This document shows positions 14,528-24,125 of a stretch of DNA of 32,391 nucleotides, in pieces. The DNA comes from Pseudomonadota bacterium. Its GTDB lineage: Bacteria > Pseudomonadota > Alphaproteobacteria > HIMB59. Within the stretch, counting starts at the first letter, position 1; each line of letters opens with the position of its first letter. The DNA lies in the NCBI GenBank assembly GCA_027623775.1, contig JAQBUY010000004.1, forward strand, positions 1 to 32,391. Reading direction: 5' to 3'. Under the pieces are notes generated by a model. The model worked only from the letters and a program-made list of their open reading frames with translations. It did not search any database and was not told the origin of the DNA. The translations under genes and the position numbers were made by a program.

Positions 14528-15937
14528 TTGAATACAGGTTCTCCAAAAACATTATTTGATAAAATTTGGACCGATCATTTAGTTAAACAAAGAGATGACG
14601 GGACAAGTTTATTATATATTGATAAACACTTAGTTCATGAAGTAACAAGTCCTCAAGCATTTGAAGGACTAAAAATTTCTAATAGACCTGTAAGAAGACC
14701 CAGTGCTACTGTTGCTGTTGCGGATCATAATGTACCAACAATCAATAGAGAAAATATTAAGGATGAGCAAAGTAGAATTCAGGTTCAAACATTAGCTAAT
14801 AATACCAAAGAACATGGAATTGAATATTTTGAGTTAACCGATAGAAGACAAGGCATTGTTCATATAATTGGACCAGAGCAAGGAATAACACAGCCAGGAA
14901 TGACAATAGTATGTGGAGATAGTCATACTTCTACTCATGGTGCTTTTGGAGCTCTTGCTTTTGGAATTGGAACAAGTGAAGTTGAACACGTTTTAGCAAC
15001 ACAAACAATTGTTCAAAAGCCAGCTAAAAATATGAGAATTTCTGTAAATGGAGCTTTACCATTTGGAGTAACTTCAAAAGATTTAATATTATATATAATA
15101 GGTCAAATTGGAACTGCAGGAGGAAATGGTCATGTAATTGAATATGCCGGATCATCAGTGCAATCTCTTTCCATGGAAGCGAGAATGACTATTTGTAATA
15201 TGAGCATTGAAGCTGGAGCACGAGCAGGATTAATTTCACCGGATCAAACTACATTTGACTATTTAAAAGGAAGACCTTATGCGCCAGCAGAAGAATATTG
15301 GGCAAAAGCTTTAGAATATTGGTCTACTTTACCAAGCGATGCAGACGCCCACTATGATAAAGAAATTATTATTAATAGTTTAGAGATAGATCCAATGGTG
15401 ACTTGGGGAACTAGTCCGGAGGACGTAGTGTCTGTTCAAGGTTTGGTTCCAGACCCTTCAAGTGCAAAAACAGAAAACAAAAAGAAAAGCATGGAGAGAT
15501 CATTGGAATATATGGGTCTTACACCAGGAACGAAAATAACAGATATAAAATTAGATAAAATCTTTATAGGATCTTGTACAAATGGAAGAATTGAAGATTT
15601 AAGAAATGTTGCGGCAATTGTAAAAGATAAAAAAATTGCAGATCACGTTGAAGGTATGATTGTACCAGGTTCAGGCTTGGTAAAAAAACAAGCCGAAGAA
15701 GAAGGTTTAGATATTATTTTAAAAGATGCTGGTTTTGATTGGAGAGAAGCTGGATGTTCAATGTGCTTAGGAATGAATCCTGATCAGTTAAAACCTGGAG
15801 AGAGATGTGCTTCAACATCCAATAGAAATTTTGAAGGACGTCAAGGCAGGGGCGGACGAACTCATTTAATGAGTCCCGAACTTGCTGCTGCATCTGCCAT
15901 TAAAGGAAGCATTGCGGATATAAGAGAGTTTAAATAA
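14528..15937 (+). CDS. leuC: 3-isopropylmalate dehydratase large subunit
   Basis: LeuC with LeuD isomerises isopropylmalate in leucine synthesis and carries a 4Fe-4S cluster. The cluster cysteines are in GSCTNGR and [10 protein letters not shown]. Other marks are [43 protein letters not shown] and [21 protein letters not shown]. The protein is 469 residues. The start codon is TTG: no in-frame ATG lies upstream, and [14 protein letters not shown] matches the family start. It is placed 9 bases after rplS, so it continues the operon. Confidence 0.95.
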   Translation: MNTGSPKTLFDKIWTDHLVKQRDDGTSLLYIDKHLVHEVTSPQAFEGLKISNRPVRRPSATVAVADHNVPTINRENIKDEQSRIQVQTLANNTKEHGIEYFELTDRRQGIVHIIGPEQGITQPGMTIVCGDSHTSTHGAFGALAFGIGTSEVEHVLATQTIVQKPAKNMRISVNGALPFGVTSKDLILYIIGQIGTAGGNGHVIEYAGSSVQSLSMEARMTICNMSIEAGARAGLISPDQTTFDYLKGRPYAPAEEYWAKALEYWSTLPSDADAHYDKEIIINSLEIDPMVTWGTSPEDVVSVQGLVPDPSSAKTENKKKSMERSLEYMGLTPGTKITDIKLDKIFIGSCTNGRIEDLRNVAAIVKDKKIADHVEGMIVPGSGLVKKQAEEEGLDIILKDAGFDWREAGCSMCLGMNPDQLKPGERCASTSNRNFEGRQGRGGRTHLMSPELAAASAIKGSIADIREFK

Positions 15938-15939
15938 AA

Positions 15940-16551
15940 ATGGATAAATTTATTTCACTTAAGGGAGTTGCTGCACCTTTACCTATAGTTAATATCGATA
16001 CCGATATGATAATTCCAAAACAATTTTTAAAAACAATTAAGCGAACAGGTCTTGGTATAAGTTTGTTTTATGAGATGAGATATGATCATCAAGGGCAAGA
16101 AATAAAAGATTTTATTTTAAATACAAGTCCTTTCAATCAATCAAAAATACTAGTTGCTGGAAATAATTTTGGATGTGGATCGAGTAGAGAGCATGCCCCA
16201 TGGTCATTAAAAGATTTTGGTATTACTTGTATTATTTCAACAAGTTTTGCAGATATTTTTTACAATAACTGTTTTCAGAATGGTATTTTACCAATCGTTG
16301 TTTCTCCTGAAAACTCAAAAAAATTAATGAGCTTAGCTGTTGACCAAAAAGAATTCGAGATTGATCTTCCTTCTCAGAGTATCTCAGTTGGTGGAGAAAA
16401 AATTGGTTTTGAAATAGAAGAATATAGAAAACAGAGGTTACTAGAAGGATTGGATGATATTAGTATAACTATGAATTATGAACAAAATATTACGGATTAT
16501 GAATCACAGCAAAAGAAAAATAAACCTTGGATTTTTAAGGATATTAAATGA
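15940..16551 (+). CDS. leuD: 3-isopropylmalate dehydratase small subunit
   Basis: This is the swivel-domain partner of LeuC. The motifs [31 protein letters not shown] and [18 protein letters not shown] are diagnostic. At 203 residues it has the standard length. It starts two bases after leuC ends and its last four bases overlap leuB (ATGA), so translation is probably coupled. Confidence 0.96.
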   Translation: MDKFISLKGVAAPLPIVNIDTDMIIPKQFLKTIKRTGLGISLFYEMRYDHQGQEIKDFILNTSPFNQSKILVAGNNFGCGSSREHAPWSLKDFGITCIISTSFADIFYNNCFQNGILPIVVSPENSKKLMSLAVDQKEFEIDLPSQSISVGGEKIGFEIEEYRKQRLLEGLDDISITMNYEQNITDYESQQKKNKPWIFKDIK

Positions 16552-17639
16552 GCATAAAAAAAATCTTAATCTTACCTGGTGATGGTATTGGCGTTGAAGT
16601 TGCAGACCAAGCTATTAGAGTAATTGACCATCTAAATTCCAAAAATAATTTAAATATTGAATATGAAAAAGAATTAGTTGGTGGCGCATCTTATGATGTT
16701 AATGGAGAACCGCTTACCCCTGCTGTTTTAGAAAAAGCTAAAGAAGCTGATGCTATTTTATTAGGTGCCGTTGGAGGTTCCAAATGGGATGATGTAGAAA
16801 GAAATAAAAGGCCTGAAGCTGGCTTACTTGGCCTTAGAAAAGAATTAGAGTTATTTGCGAATTTAAGACCTGCAATAGTTTTTGACGCCTTACTATCATC
16901 ATCTTCCTTAAAAGAAGAAATTGTTAAAGGTCTAAATATTGTCATAGTACGAGAATTAACAGGCGGTGTTTATTTTGGTCAACCAAGAGGCATCGAAGAA
17001 TATGAGCCGGGTAAACAAAAAGCAGTAGACACACAAATTTATTTTGACTATGAAATTGATCGTATAGCTCGTGTTGCTTTTGATCTTGCAAGAAAAAGAA
17101 ATAATAAAGTAACCTCTGTTGAGAAAGCAAATGTTATGGAAACAGGAGTATTGTGGAGACAAGTTGTAAAAAAAACACATGAAAGTTTCATTGATGTTAC
17201 TTTAGAAAACATGCTTGCCGATAATTGTGCTATGCAATTAGTCCGAAACCCTAAACAATTCGATGTTCTTGTTACGGATAATCTTTTTGGAGATTTATTA
17301 AGTGATTGTGCTGCAATGTTAACCGGATCACTAGGAATGTTACCTTCGGCCTCTCTTGGCGCAGAAAAAAATGGAAAGAGAAATGGGCTTTTTGAGCCAG
17401 TTCATGGTAGTGCTCCAGATATTGCAGGGAAAAATAAAGCTAATCCAATTGCTACAATTTTAAGTTTGGCAATGATGTTAAGATATAATTTAGATCAACA
17501 GGAATTAGCTCAAAAATTAGAAGATGTTATTCAAAATGTTTTAAACGAAGGGTTTAGAACAGCTGATCTTTATAGCGCAGACTCACAAACTTTAGTATCT
17601 TGTTCTAGAATGGGCGATCTCATTATAGAGAGACTTTAA
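16548..17639 (+). CDS. leuB: 3-isopropylmalate dehydrogenase
   Basis: LeuB oxidises and decarboxylates 3-isopropylmalate with NAD+. Motifs: [52 protein letters not shown], and the cofactor- and metal-binding [29 protein letters not shown] with [14 protein letters not shown]. It is 363 residues, as expected. The leuC-leuD-leuB block is complete, but leuA is not in the window. Confidence 0.97.
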   Translation: MSIKKILILPGDGIGVEVADQAIRVIDHLNSKNNLNIEYEKELVGGASYDVNGEPLTPAVLEKAKEADAILLGAVGGSKWDDVERNKRPEAGLLGLRKELELFANLRPAIVFDALLSSSSLKEEIVKGLNIVIVRELTGGVYFGQPRGIEEYEPGKQKAVDTQIYFDYEIDRIARVAFDLARKRNNKVTSVEKANVMETGVLWRQVVKKTHESFIDVTLENMLADNCAMQLVRNPKQFDVLVTDNLFGDLLSDCAAMLTGSLGMLPSASLGAEKNGKRNGLFEPVHGSAPDIAGKNKANPIATILSLAMMLRYNLDQQELAQKLEDVIQNVLNEGFRTADLYSADSQTLVSCSRMGDLIIERL

Positions 17640-17641
17640 TT

Positions 17642-18670
17642 ATGACTGCTAAAAAACCTAAAATAGCGATTGTCGGAGCCACAGGAAATGTTGGAAGAGA
17701 AGTCTTAGATATAATTGATGACAGAGAAATTCAATACTCAGATTTAGTTGCTTTAGCTTCTAAAAAATCTGAAGGGATGAAAATAAATTATGGTGAAGAT
17801 AAATCCATCATCGTCAAAAATCTAAGTGACTATGATTTTAAGGGAACAAACATTGCTATATTTTCTGCAGGGGCAAGTGTTTCGAGAGAATACGCCCCAA
17901 TTGCCGCCAAACAAGGATGCATAGTAATTGATAACACTTCTCATTTTAGGACTGATCCAGATGTTCCTCTAGTTGTTTCAGAGGTTAATCCTCAAGATAT
18001 AAAAGATTTTAGAAAAAAAAATATAATAGCTAATCCTAATTGTTCTACTATAGGCATGTTGGTTGCTATTAAACCTCTGCATGATCAATTTAAAGTTAAG
18101 AGATTAGTTGTTTCTACTTATCAGTCTGTTTCGGGCGCTGGTAAGGAAGGAGAAGATGAGCTGGACAATCAGACTAGAAGTTTATTAAACAACAAAGCAA
18201 TTACAAAACAAAAATTTACAAAACAAATAGCATTTAATCTTATTCCTCATATTGACGTATTCCTTGAAGATGGAGATACGAAAGAAGAATGGAAAATGCA
18301 TCAAGAGACAAAAAAGATTTTAGATCAAAATATTGAATTAACAGCAACTTGTGTAAGAGTTCCTGTTTTTGTATCCCATTCAATGGCGGTCAATGTTGAA
18401 TTTGAAAATCCCTATGAGGAAGATCAGATCAGGGAGATTTATAAAACTGCGCCAGGATTAAAGGTTGTTGATTTTAGAGTAGATGAAGGATACGTCACTC
18501 CTGTTGAAGTGGCTGGTTTAGATCCAGTTTATATCAGTAGAATCAGAAGAGATAAAACAATAGCCAATGGTTTAAATTTTTGGTGTGTTTCAGATAATTT
18601 AAGAAAAGGTGCAGCTTTAAATACCGTTCAAATTGCAGAAATATTAATTAAAGATTATTTAAGCTCTTAG
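17642..18670 (+). CDS. asd: Aspartate-semialdehyde dehydrogenase
   Basis: Asd reduces aspartyl phosphate to the semialdehyde, the branch point for lysine/diaminopimelate, threonine and methionine. The NADP-binding VGATGNVGREVL opens the protein, and the catalytic cysteine is in ANPNCSTIGMLVAIKPLHD. QSVSGAGKEG and the end motif FWCVSDNLRKGAALNTVQIAE are also conserved. It is 342 residues. It lies two bases after leuB and ends overlapping the convergent pdxY-like gene by 23 bases. Confidence 0.97.
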   Translation: MTAKKPKIAIVGATGNVGREVLDIIDDREIQYSDLVALASKKSEGMKINYGEDKSIIVKNLSDYDFKGTNIAIFSAGASVSREYAPIAAKQGCIVIDNTSHFRTDPDVPLVVSEVNPQDIKDFRKKNIIANPNCSTIGMLVAIKPLHDQFKVKRLVVSTYQSVSGAGKEGEDELDNQTRSLLNNKAITKQKFTKQIAFNLIPHIDVFLEDGDTKEEWKMHQETKKILDQNIELTATCVRVPVFVSHSMAVNVEFENPYEEDQIREIYKTAPGLKVVDFRVDEGYVTPVEVAGLDPVYISRIRRDKTIANGLNFWCVSDNLRKGAALNTVQIAEILIKDYLSS

Positions 18671-19475
18671 CTTTAAATTTATAAATACTATTTTTATTCA
18701 TCACATCGTCTGTAGTAATTTTATCACCTTTTATATTTTTAATAATTTTAAACATTAAATTAGTTGTGAGTTCTAAAGTTTTTTTGAGATTCACATTGTT
18801 AAATACATGATGAGTAAATAAGGCAGTAGATATATCTCCAGCACCATCAATTCTTTTTTTAAATTTGATATTAGGTGTCTCGATGTAAAAGCAATTTTTA
18901 TTAGATACGATCATATTAATTAAATTTTTCTTGGGACCAATAATGCTCCTGATAAATAATATTTTATTATTTTTTTTGCAGTAATTTTTAGCATCTTTAG
19001 CAATAGTATTGAATTTATAATCTTTATAATTTTTTTTTTCCAAAGTTGACCATTCAAAAAAATTTAATGAAACATGTGATGCCTCTTTGATAATTTTAGG
19101 TAAAAAATTAATCACTTCTTTACTAATATAAATTCCTGTGTCGATATCGCCAATGACTGGATCGACAACAACTTTTTTTTGTCCTTTAATAATCTGAAGG
19201 ACAGAGCACCCAATTTTGCTATTAGGAATATACCCTACTAAAAAAATATCGTCATGATTCAGCTTATATAATTTTTGAAATGCTTTAAAAAATAAAAGAG
19301 GTATATTTTGATTAATGGGTATTTCAATGAAATTTTTATTTCCTTTGTGAGAAGATAAAATAATTGTTGGAATTTGTAATACCTGATAGCTTAAATTGCC
19401 TAAAATAAGAGAAGCCGCCTGATTTCCAACTAAATCATTAAGTACATTTGACTGAATTGTAATAATTTTTTTCAT
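18648..19475 (-). CDS. pdxY: Pyridoxal kinase, PdxY/PdxK-like
   Basis: This enzyme phosphorylates pyridoxal to make the PLP cofactor (ribokinase-like fold). Supporting marks: IQSNVLNDLVGNQAASLILGNLSYQV at the start (family 'S.v..G.vGN.aa...l..lG..v'), VVVDPVIGDIDTGIYIS, and the anion-hole GAGDIS with the catalytic aspartate near residue 222. The usual PNxFE motif reads LNFFEW here. Divergence is notable and the protein is lysine/asparagine-rich, so the exact vitamer preference is uncertain. It is divergent from sodB with a 71-base gap. Confidence 0.85.
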   Translation of the reverse strand: MKKIITIQSNVLNDLVGNQAASLILGNLSYQVLQIPTIILSSHKGNKNFIEIPINQNIPLLFFKAFQKLYKLNHDDIFLVGYIPNSKIGCSVLQIIKGQKKVVVDPVIGDIDTGIYISKEVINFLPKIIKEASHVSLNFFEWSTLEKKNYKDYKFNTIAKDAKNYCKKNNKILFIRSIIGPKKNLINMIVSNKNCFYIETPNIKFKKRIDGAGDISTALFTHHVFNNVNLKKTLELTTNLMFKIIKNIKGDKITTDDVMNKNSIYKFKAKSLNNL

Positions 19476-19546
19476 AATCTACCTTTTAGAATGAGTAATA
19501 TTATAGTATTAATAGTGTTTTAAAATTAAGAAAAGGAACCGTTATC

Positions 19547-20140
19547 ATGCCATTTGAATTACCAAAACTTAACTACGAAAATGATGCCCTTGCGCCAATT
19601 ATGTCGGCTGAAACTTTAGAGTTTCATCATGGAAAACATCATCAAACATATATTACTAATTTAAATAATTTAACAAAAGATAATGACTTAGCTAATGCTT
19701 CTCTAGAGGATATAATTACTAAAACTAGTGGTGATGCATCAAAAGCCGGTATTTTTAATAATGCTGGACAGCATTGGAATCATATTATGTTCTGGCAATG
19801 TATGAAGCCAAATGGTGGTGGAGCTATGCCTTCTGAATTAGAAAATAGAATTATTTCTGATTTTGGAAGTGTTGATAAATTCAAAGAAGATTTTATCCAA
19901 GCTGGTGTGACTCAATTCGGATCAGGCTGGGCCTGGTTAGCAATTGATAATGGTAAACTTGTGGTTACTAAATCTGCAAATGCATCAAATCCTTTGGTTG
20001 ACGGAATGAAGCCGATTTTTGGATGTGATGTATGGGAACACTCTTATTACATAGATTTTAGAAATAGAAGGCCTGACTATCTCAAAGCTTTTTTAGATAA
20101 TTTGGCTAACTGGGAATTTGTAGCCTCACAACTAGTTTAA
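19547..20140 (+). CDS. sodB: Superoxide dismutase, iron type
   Basis: The enzyme converts superoxide to hydrogen peroxide and oxygen. Metal ligands are visible: His in EFHHGKHHQTYI, His in QHWNHIMFW, and Asp and His in CDVWEHSYYIDFRN. The glutamine in NNAGQHWNH sits where iron-type enzymes carry their second-sphere Gln, so iron is the more likely metal. It is 197 residues, with no signal peptide, and so cytoplasmic. AAAAGGA provides the ribosome binding site. Confidence 0.95.
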   Translation: MPFELPKLNYENDALAPIMSAETLEFHHGKHHQTYITNLNNLTKDNDLANASLEDIITKTSGDASKAGIFNNAGQHWNHIMFWQCMKPNGGGAMPSELENRIISDFGSVDKFKEDFIQAGVTQFGSGWAWLAIDNGKLVVTKSANASNPLVDGMKPIFGCDVWEHSYYIDFRNRRPDYLKAFLDNLANWEFVASQLV

Positions 20141-20170
20141 TTAAGAAAATTATCACTAGACCAAGTTTAT

Positions 20171-20222
20171 AAACTCCTTACATGCTCTTTCTGTCATTTA
20201 AGAAAAAGTATTTAAGGAGTTT
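20171..20222 (+). terminator. Inverted repeat after sodB, possible terminator
   Basis: AAACTCCTTA (20171) pairs perfectly with TAAGGAGTTT (20213) across a 32-base loop, and TTTATAT follows. It could end the sodB transcript. The right arm also contains the Shine-Dalgarno of a tiny ORF that follows. Confidence 0.4.
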
Positions 20223-20226
20223 TTAT

Positions 20227-20319
20227 ATGATGGATGATATTTTAGAGAGAGAGTTAATAAATATTATAAAATTTCACATAAGTAAATTAGGTAAAAATAA
20301 GCTTATTATTGGAAAATAG
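20227..20319 (+). CDS. Possible 30-codon ORF after sodB
   Basis: A strong AAGGAG site is followed by ATGATG and the peptide MMDDILERELINIIKFHISK…, 30 codons in all. It overlaps the 3' end of dctM on the opposite strand. I know no family for it. It is predicted mainly from the ribosome binding site and may not be expressed. Confidence 0.25.
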   Translation: MMDDILERELINIIKFHISKLGKNKLIIGK

Positions 20320-21554
20320 GTAATACACAATAAAGCAAAAATTGTTGCTAAAATAAATGGGTATCCTTCTTTTACATAATCTTCAATTTTAACATTACTA
20401 ATTGAGCAAGTAGTGAACATTAAAGTCCCTACTGGTGGAGTCGCACCAGCTATTGTTAAATTTAAAATAAAAACTATACCAAAATGCACTGGATCAATTC
20501 CATATGTATTCGTTATAGGAACAAGTATTGGGGTAAGTAAAATTAATGCTGCAGTTCCTTCAACAAACATTCCTAGTATTAATAAAAATAAATTCATTAT
20601 TAGTAATATTTCTATTGGGTTTGATGAAATATTCACCATAAATTCTGCTAAAATTATTGGAATTTTTTCCCAAGTTAAATAATATCCAAAGGAAGAAGCT
20701 GCACAAATAATTAGTAATATGACGCTAGTAGCGATTACGCTTTCATTTATTATTTTCGGTATAGTACTAAGTTTAAGCTCTTTATAAATAAAGAAGCCCA
20801 CTAGTAAAGAGTAAGCTACTGCAATTGCACCTGCTTCTGTTGGTGTAAAAACCCCAAATCTAATACCTCCAACAATTATTATAGGTATAAGTAATCCGAA
20901 AAATGACTCTTTCAACGCTAAAAAAACTTCTTTTAAACTAGCTTTTTTTTTTCTGCTTGGTTCATATTTTTTTTTGCCAGCCATAAAACGTACAGTGACC
21001 ATAAGAACGATGCATAGAAAAACTCCTGGAAGTATTCCTGCTAAAAAAAGCTTCCCAATAGAAGTTCCACTCATAAAACCATATAAAACCAGAGCTATTC
21101 CAGGTGGGATTATTGCAGCAATAATTGCTGAACAGGCTGTAATAGAAGCTGAAAATCCTGGTCCATAATTGCGTTTGATCATTTCAGGTACAACAATTTT
21201 ACTTTGCATAGCAGCATCAGCGTTTGAAGATGCTGACATTCCTCCCATCAATGTACTCATCAAAATATTTATTTGGGCAAGTCCTCCTATCAGGTGTCCA
21301 ACTAATGTATCTGCTAAATTCATTATCCTTTTTGTAATTCCTGAGTAATTCATAATTACGCCAGTCATTATAAAAAATGGAACTGCCAATAATGGAAACG
21401 ATAAAGTTGGAGAAATTAATCTTTGAATAAAAATGTATGTAGGAATTCCACTATCCGAAATAAAGAAAGATAATGCGCCAATTGCTATTGAAAATGCAAC
21501 TGGCACTCTTATACAAAGTAGAAAAAAAAATATTACTATTGGAAGAAAGATCAT
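20274..21554 (-). CDS. dctM: TRAP transporter large permease (DctM family)
   Basis: This is the 12-helix membrane subunit of a TRAP importer, driven by a sodium or proton gradient. Family marks are IRVPVAFSIAIGALSFF near the start, PFFIMTGVIMNYSGITKRIMNLADTLVGHLIGGLAQINILMS, MGGMSASSNADAAMQSKI and PTEAGAIAVAYSLLVGF. The ending NLTIAGATPPVGTLMFTTCSI is also typical. It is 426 residues. Its ATG overlaps the dctQ stop by four bases. The substrate cannot be read from this subunit. Confidence 0.95.
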   Translation of the reverse strand: MIFLPIVIFFFLLCIRVPVAFSIAIGALSFFISDSGIPTYIFIQRLISPTLSFPLLAVPFFIMTGVIMNYSGITKRIMNLADTLVGHLIGGLAQINILMSTLMGGMSASSNADAAMQSKIVVPEMIKRNYGPGFSASITACSAIIAAIIPPGIALVLYGFMSGTSIGKLFLAGILPGVFLCIVLMVTVRFMAGKKKYEPSRKKKASLKEVFLALKESFFGLLIPIIIVGGIRFGVFTPTEAGAIAVAYSLLVGFFIYKELKLSTIPKIINESVIATSVILLIICAASSFGYYLTWEKIPIILAEFMVNISSNPIEILLIMNLFLLILGMFVEGTAALILLTPILVPITNTYGIDPVHFGIVFILNLTIAGATPPVGTLMFTTCSISNVKIEDYVKEGYPFILATIFALLCITYFPIISLFLPNLLM

Positions 21555-21991
21555 TTTTTAAATTTTTGCAACGATCGAATTATTAAACTTAAAAAAAATA
21601 GGACTACAGGTAAGTCTACATAACTAAATGGTATTCTTAAAATAGAAGTAGGCTTATTATAAGCGGTGATTGTGAATTTAATTGCTAAATATAAAGAAAA
21701 TACAAAAAATATTGTTAATATAAGAAACTTTAACCAATCAGATATTTTTTTTAATATATTGGGTAGAAAATTATAAACTAAATCTAGATGAATATGTTTA
21801 TTACTTTTCCAAGCAGCAGCAGCGCCTAAAAAAACAGCCCAAGTGAAAGAAATCGTAGCCAATTCATTAGACCAATTAACAGGATTATTTAATATATATC
21901 TACTAATCACACCATAGAAAGCAGCAAGAACTACAATACATATTGCTATAGCGGCAATAATTTCCTCTAAATTTTTAATGATAAATCTCAT
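21551..21991 (-). CDS. dctQ: TRAP transporter small permease (DctQ family)
   Basis: This is the four-helix small membrane subunit that pairs with DctM. It shows RYILNNPVNWSNELATISFTWAVFLGAAAAWKSNKHIHLDLV (residues 30-75), the standard DctQ core, followed by two more helices. It is 146 residues. It lies between dctP and dctM in the usual P-Q-M order on the minus strand. Confidence 0.92.
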   Translation of the reverse strand: MRFIIKNLEEIIAAIAICIVVLAAFYGVISRYILNNPVNWSNELATISFTWAVFLGAAAAWKSNKHIHLDLVYNFLPNILKKISDWLKFLILTIFFVFSLYLAIKFTITAYNKPTSILRIPFSYVDLPVVLFFLSLIIRSLQKFKK

Positions 21992-22004
21992 ACAATTATA
22001 AATA

Positions 22005-22037
22005 AAAAACTGCTGGATTATTTTCCCAGCAGTTTTT
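22005..22037 (-). terminator. Hairpin between dctP and dctQ, partial terminator
   Basis: A perfect 12-bp stem (AAAAACTGCTGG/CCAGCAGTTTTT) has a 9-base loop and ends in a T-run on the minus strand. Located just after the dctP stop, it should end or thin transcription before dctQM, giving more binding protein than permease. It may also protect the dctP mRNA 3' end. Confidence 0.8.
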
Positions 22038-22048
22038 GAAAATAATAA

Positions 22049-23032
22049 TTATTTTAATATTGACGATACTCTTTCATATAAACCGTCTGACCACTCAGGA
22101 AAGACATCATATGTTGGAGCTGTAGCATCTTGGAAAGCTGAAATATCAATTTCACTAGCTCTGACAAAAGTAACTCCTTCATTATTTTGTAGATCCTGGA
22201 TAAGCTTTTCCTCACCTTCAATAATAAGCTTTGTCATGTATTTCCCAGAATTAATGGATTCTTCAATAATAATATTTTGAAGATCCTCTGGCATACTGTC
22301 AAAAATTTCAGCATTCATCATTGGGGCAACAAATGCTTTAAAATGGCCTGTCATTGAAATTACTTTTCTTTGCTCATAAAGTTTAGCACCTACAATTGAC
22401 GCAATTGGAGCCTCCGCAGCATCAACTAAACCAGTTGAAAGAGCTCCATAAACTTCAGCCCATGCAACTTGAGTACCATTTGCGCCCATAGATTCAAATG
22501 TTTTTACCCACATAATGTTGGGTGGAACACGAATAGGAACATTTTTCATATCATCCGGATGTTTAACAGGTTTATCGGTTATAATATGTCTAGCACCAAA
22601 AAACCAGTTAGCAGCTGTAACTTTTAAGCCACTTAAAGCTGAAAGATTAGCTGAGGTTTCTGCATACCAATCAGATGATAAAATCTTTTCCATATCACTA
22701 GGATCCGGTAATAAATATGGACCTGCTATTATTCCAAGATCGGGAACATAATCAGCTAAATAACCAAAATCAGCAATCGTCATTACCATAGCGCCATTTT
22801 TAATTTGTTCATAAACTTCCTTGTTAGTACCTAATACCCCTCCACCATAAACATCGATCGCAATCCGCCCATCAGAACGACTTACAATATTTTCTGACAT
22901 TTGTCTCATAGCATCAAGTAAAGGCTCTCCATCCGCACTAACAGTTCCAAATTTGAAAGTGTAGTCAGCGGCAAAAGATCCTTTTGAAATTGTTAATAAT
23001 AAAATTATTAATAATTTGCTTACTGTATTCAT
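22049..23032 (-). CDS. dctP: TRAP transporter substrate-binding protein (DctP family)
   Basis: This is the periplasmic solute-binding component. A signal peptide (MNTVSKLLIILLLTISKGSFAA) leads into YTFKFGTVSADGEPLLDAM. The conserved block PIRVPPNIMWVKTFESMGANGTQVAWAEVYGALSTGLVDAAEAP contains the arginine that normally grips a carboxylate group of the ligand. An organic acid substrate is therefore likely, but which one is unknown. It is 327 residues. A strong GAGGAGG site precedes the start. Its promoter would overlap the oxidoreductase remnant upstream. Confidence 0.93.
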   Translation of the reverse strand: MNTVSKLLIILLLTISKGSFAADYTFKFGTVSADGEPLLDAMRQMSENIVSRSDGRIAIDVYGGGVLGTNKEVYEQIKNGAMVMTIADFGYLADYVPDLGIIAGPYLLPDPSDMEKILSSDWYAETSANLSALSGLKVTAANWFFGARHIITDKPVKHPDDMKNVPIRVPPNIMWVKTFESMGANGTQVAWAEVYGALSTGLVDAAEAPIASIVGAKLYEQRKVISMTGHFKAFVAPMMNAEIFDSMPEDLQNIIIEESINSGKYMTKLIIEGEEKLIQDLQNNEGVTFVRASEIDISAFQDATAPTYDVFPEWSDGLYERVSSILK

Positions 23033-23088
23033 AGTAATCCTCCTCTTTTATTAAAAAATTAGTTCATTCACAAAATATAACATTAATA

Positions 23089-23625
23089 AATGAAATTCAA
23101 TATCCAGAGCTTTGGTATAACTCCATCCATTATATCGATTCAATTAGATACCTTTTTGGAGAACCTCTGACAATAAACTCGAAATTATTGACACATCCTA
23201 AGAGCATTTTAAATAAACCTTCAAGAACATATGTCAATTTTGAGTATCCAGATAATCTTTATGGATATTTAAATATTAATCATGACTCAATTTTACCTTC
23301 TGATGAGTGGGTAGCAGGGTTCGAGATTGAAGGCGACAAAGGTATATGCCATGGAAAAATTAGCTCAATGGTTGGTGATGGATCTAATTTTAAAGATAAA
23401 ATCTCTTTTAGCTCACTGACATCCAATGGCCTCATTCAAATAGAAAAAGATTTAGATGGTAGATGGTTTCATGATTCTTTTGTAGGGCCAATGTTTTCAC
23501 TAATTGAAGCTATTGATACTAATTCACAGCCCGAAACTAGTATTTTTGATTCATTTAAAACCCTAAAATTAATTAATAATATTGTTAAAAGTCATGAAAC
23601 TTCTCAAGTGGTTACATGTTCCTAG
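23089..23625 (+). pseudogene. C-terminal remnant of a Gfo/Idh/MocA family oxidoreductase
   Basis: The frame reads YPELWYNSIHYIDSIRYLFGEP, the central motif of Gfo/Idh/MocA sugar or inositol dehydrogenases, and ends with GRWFHDSFVGPMFSLIEAI…PETSIFDSFKTLKLI, their typical C-terminus. The NAD-binding Rossmann half (about 120-150 residues) is absent, and the open frame begins right next to the dctP start on the other strand. There is no in-frame ATG; the track used a TTG at 23188. I read it as a gene truncated when the TRAP operon was placed beside it. A stand-alone short protein is possible but less likely. Confidence 0.72.
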
Positions 23626-23631
23626 TTATTT

Positions 23632-23662
23632 AAAAAGGGCCTACCTAATTTTAGATAGACCC
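23632..23662 (-). terminator. hsp20 terminator
   Basis: On the minus strand, GGGTCTATCTAA pairs with TTAGGTAGGCCC (two G-U wobbles) around a tiny loop and is followed by TTTTT. It sits about 10 bases after the hsp20 stop. Confidence 0.75.
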
Positions 23663-23672
23663 GTTGGATTTA

Positions 23673-24125
23673 CTAGGCACTAATAGTTTTTGAGTTAGAG
23701 CTGATTTCAATCTTTCTTGGTTTTTTATGTTCTGGGATTTCTCTTTCCAAACCAATAACAAGAAGACCATTTTTTAAATCAGCTTCATTTACTTTTACTG
23801 TGTCTGCTATTTCAAATCGTCTCTCAAAGTTTCTCGTAGCTATGCCTCTATGTAAGTATTCAACATTTTCATCTAAGTCATTTCCAGATTTATTATCTCC
23901 TTTGATAACCAAAAGGTTCTCTTCTAAAGATATATTTATATTGCTCTCATCAAATCCCGCTACTGCCATTGTAATTTGATAATTATTTTTATCTGTTTTA
24001 ACAATATTGTAGGGTGGATAAGTATTAGTCTTAGTTTCTGATGAAAATACAGTATCGAAAAGTCTATCAAACTCATCGAAACCAACGGTTGTTCTCCACA
24101 ATGGAGATAAGTCAAATGTAGTCAT
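23673..24125 (-). CDS. ibpA: Small heat shock protein, Hsp20/IbpA family
   Basis: This is an ATP-independent holdase that binds unfolding proteins. The N-terminal FDLSPLWRTTVGFDEFDRLFD is the IbpA-type opening. The alpha-crystallin domain spans about residues 37-130 (YPPYNIVKTDKNNYQITMAVAGF … LKNGLLVIGLERE), and the C-terminal IEI tripeptide is the oligomer-linking I-x-I motif. It is 150 residues. A heat-shock promoter and a thermometer-like leader lie directly upstream. Confidence 0.95.
   Translation of the reverse strand: MTTFDLSPLWRTTVGFDEFDRLFDTVFSSETKTNTYPPYNIVKTDKNNYQITMAVAGFDESNINISLEENLLVIKGDNKSGNDLDENVEYLHRGIATRNFERRFEIADTVKVNEADLKNGLLVIGLEREIPEHKKPRKIEISSNSKTISA

Noticed and set aside
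16691-17180. Three minus-strand ORFs inside leuB
   Set aside because: All antisense to the intact leuB frame; no independent support.
20413-21168. Plus-strand ORFs of 89 and 64 aa inside dctM
   Set aside because: Antisense shadows of a conserved membrane protein gene.
22515-22751. 78-aa plus-strand ORF inside dctP
   Set aside because: Antisense shadow with no recognisable features.
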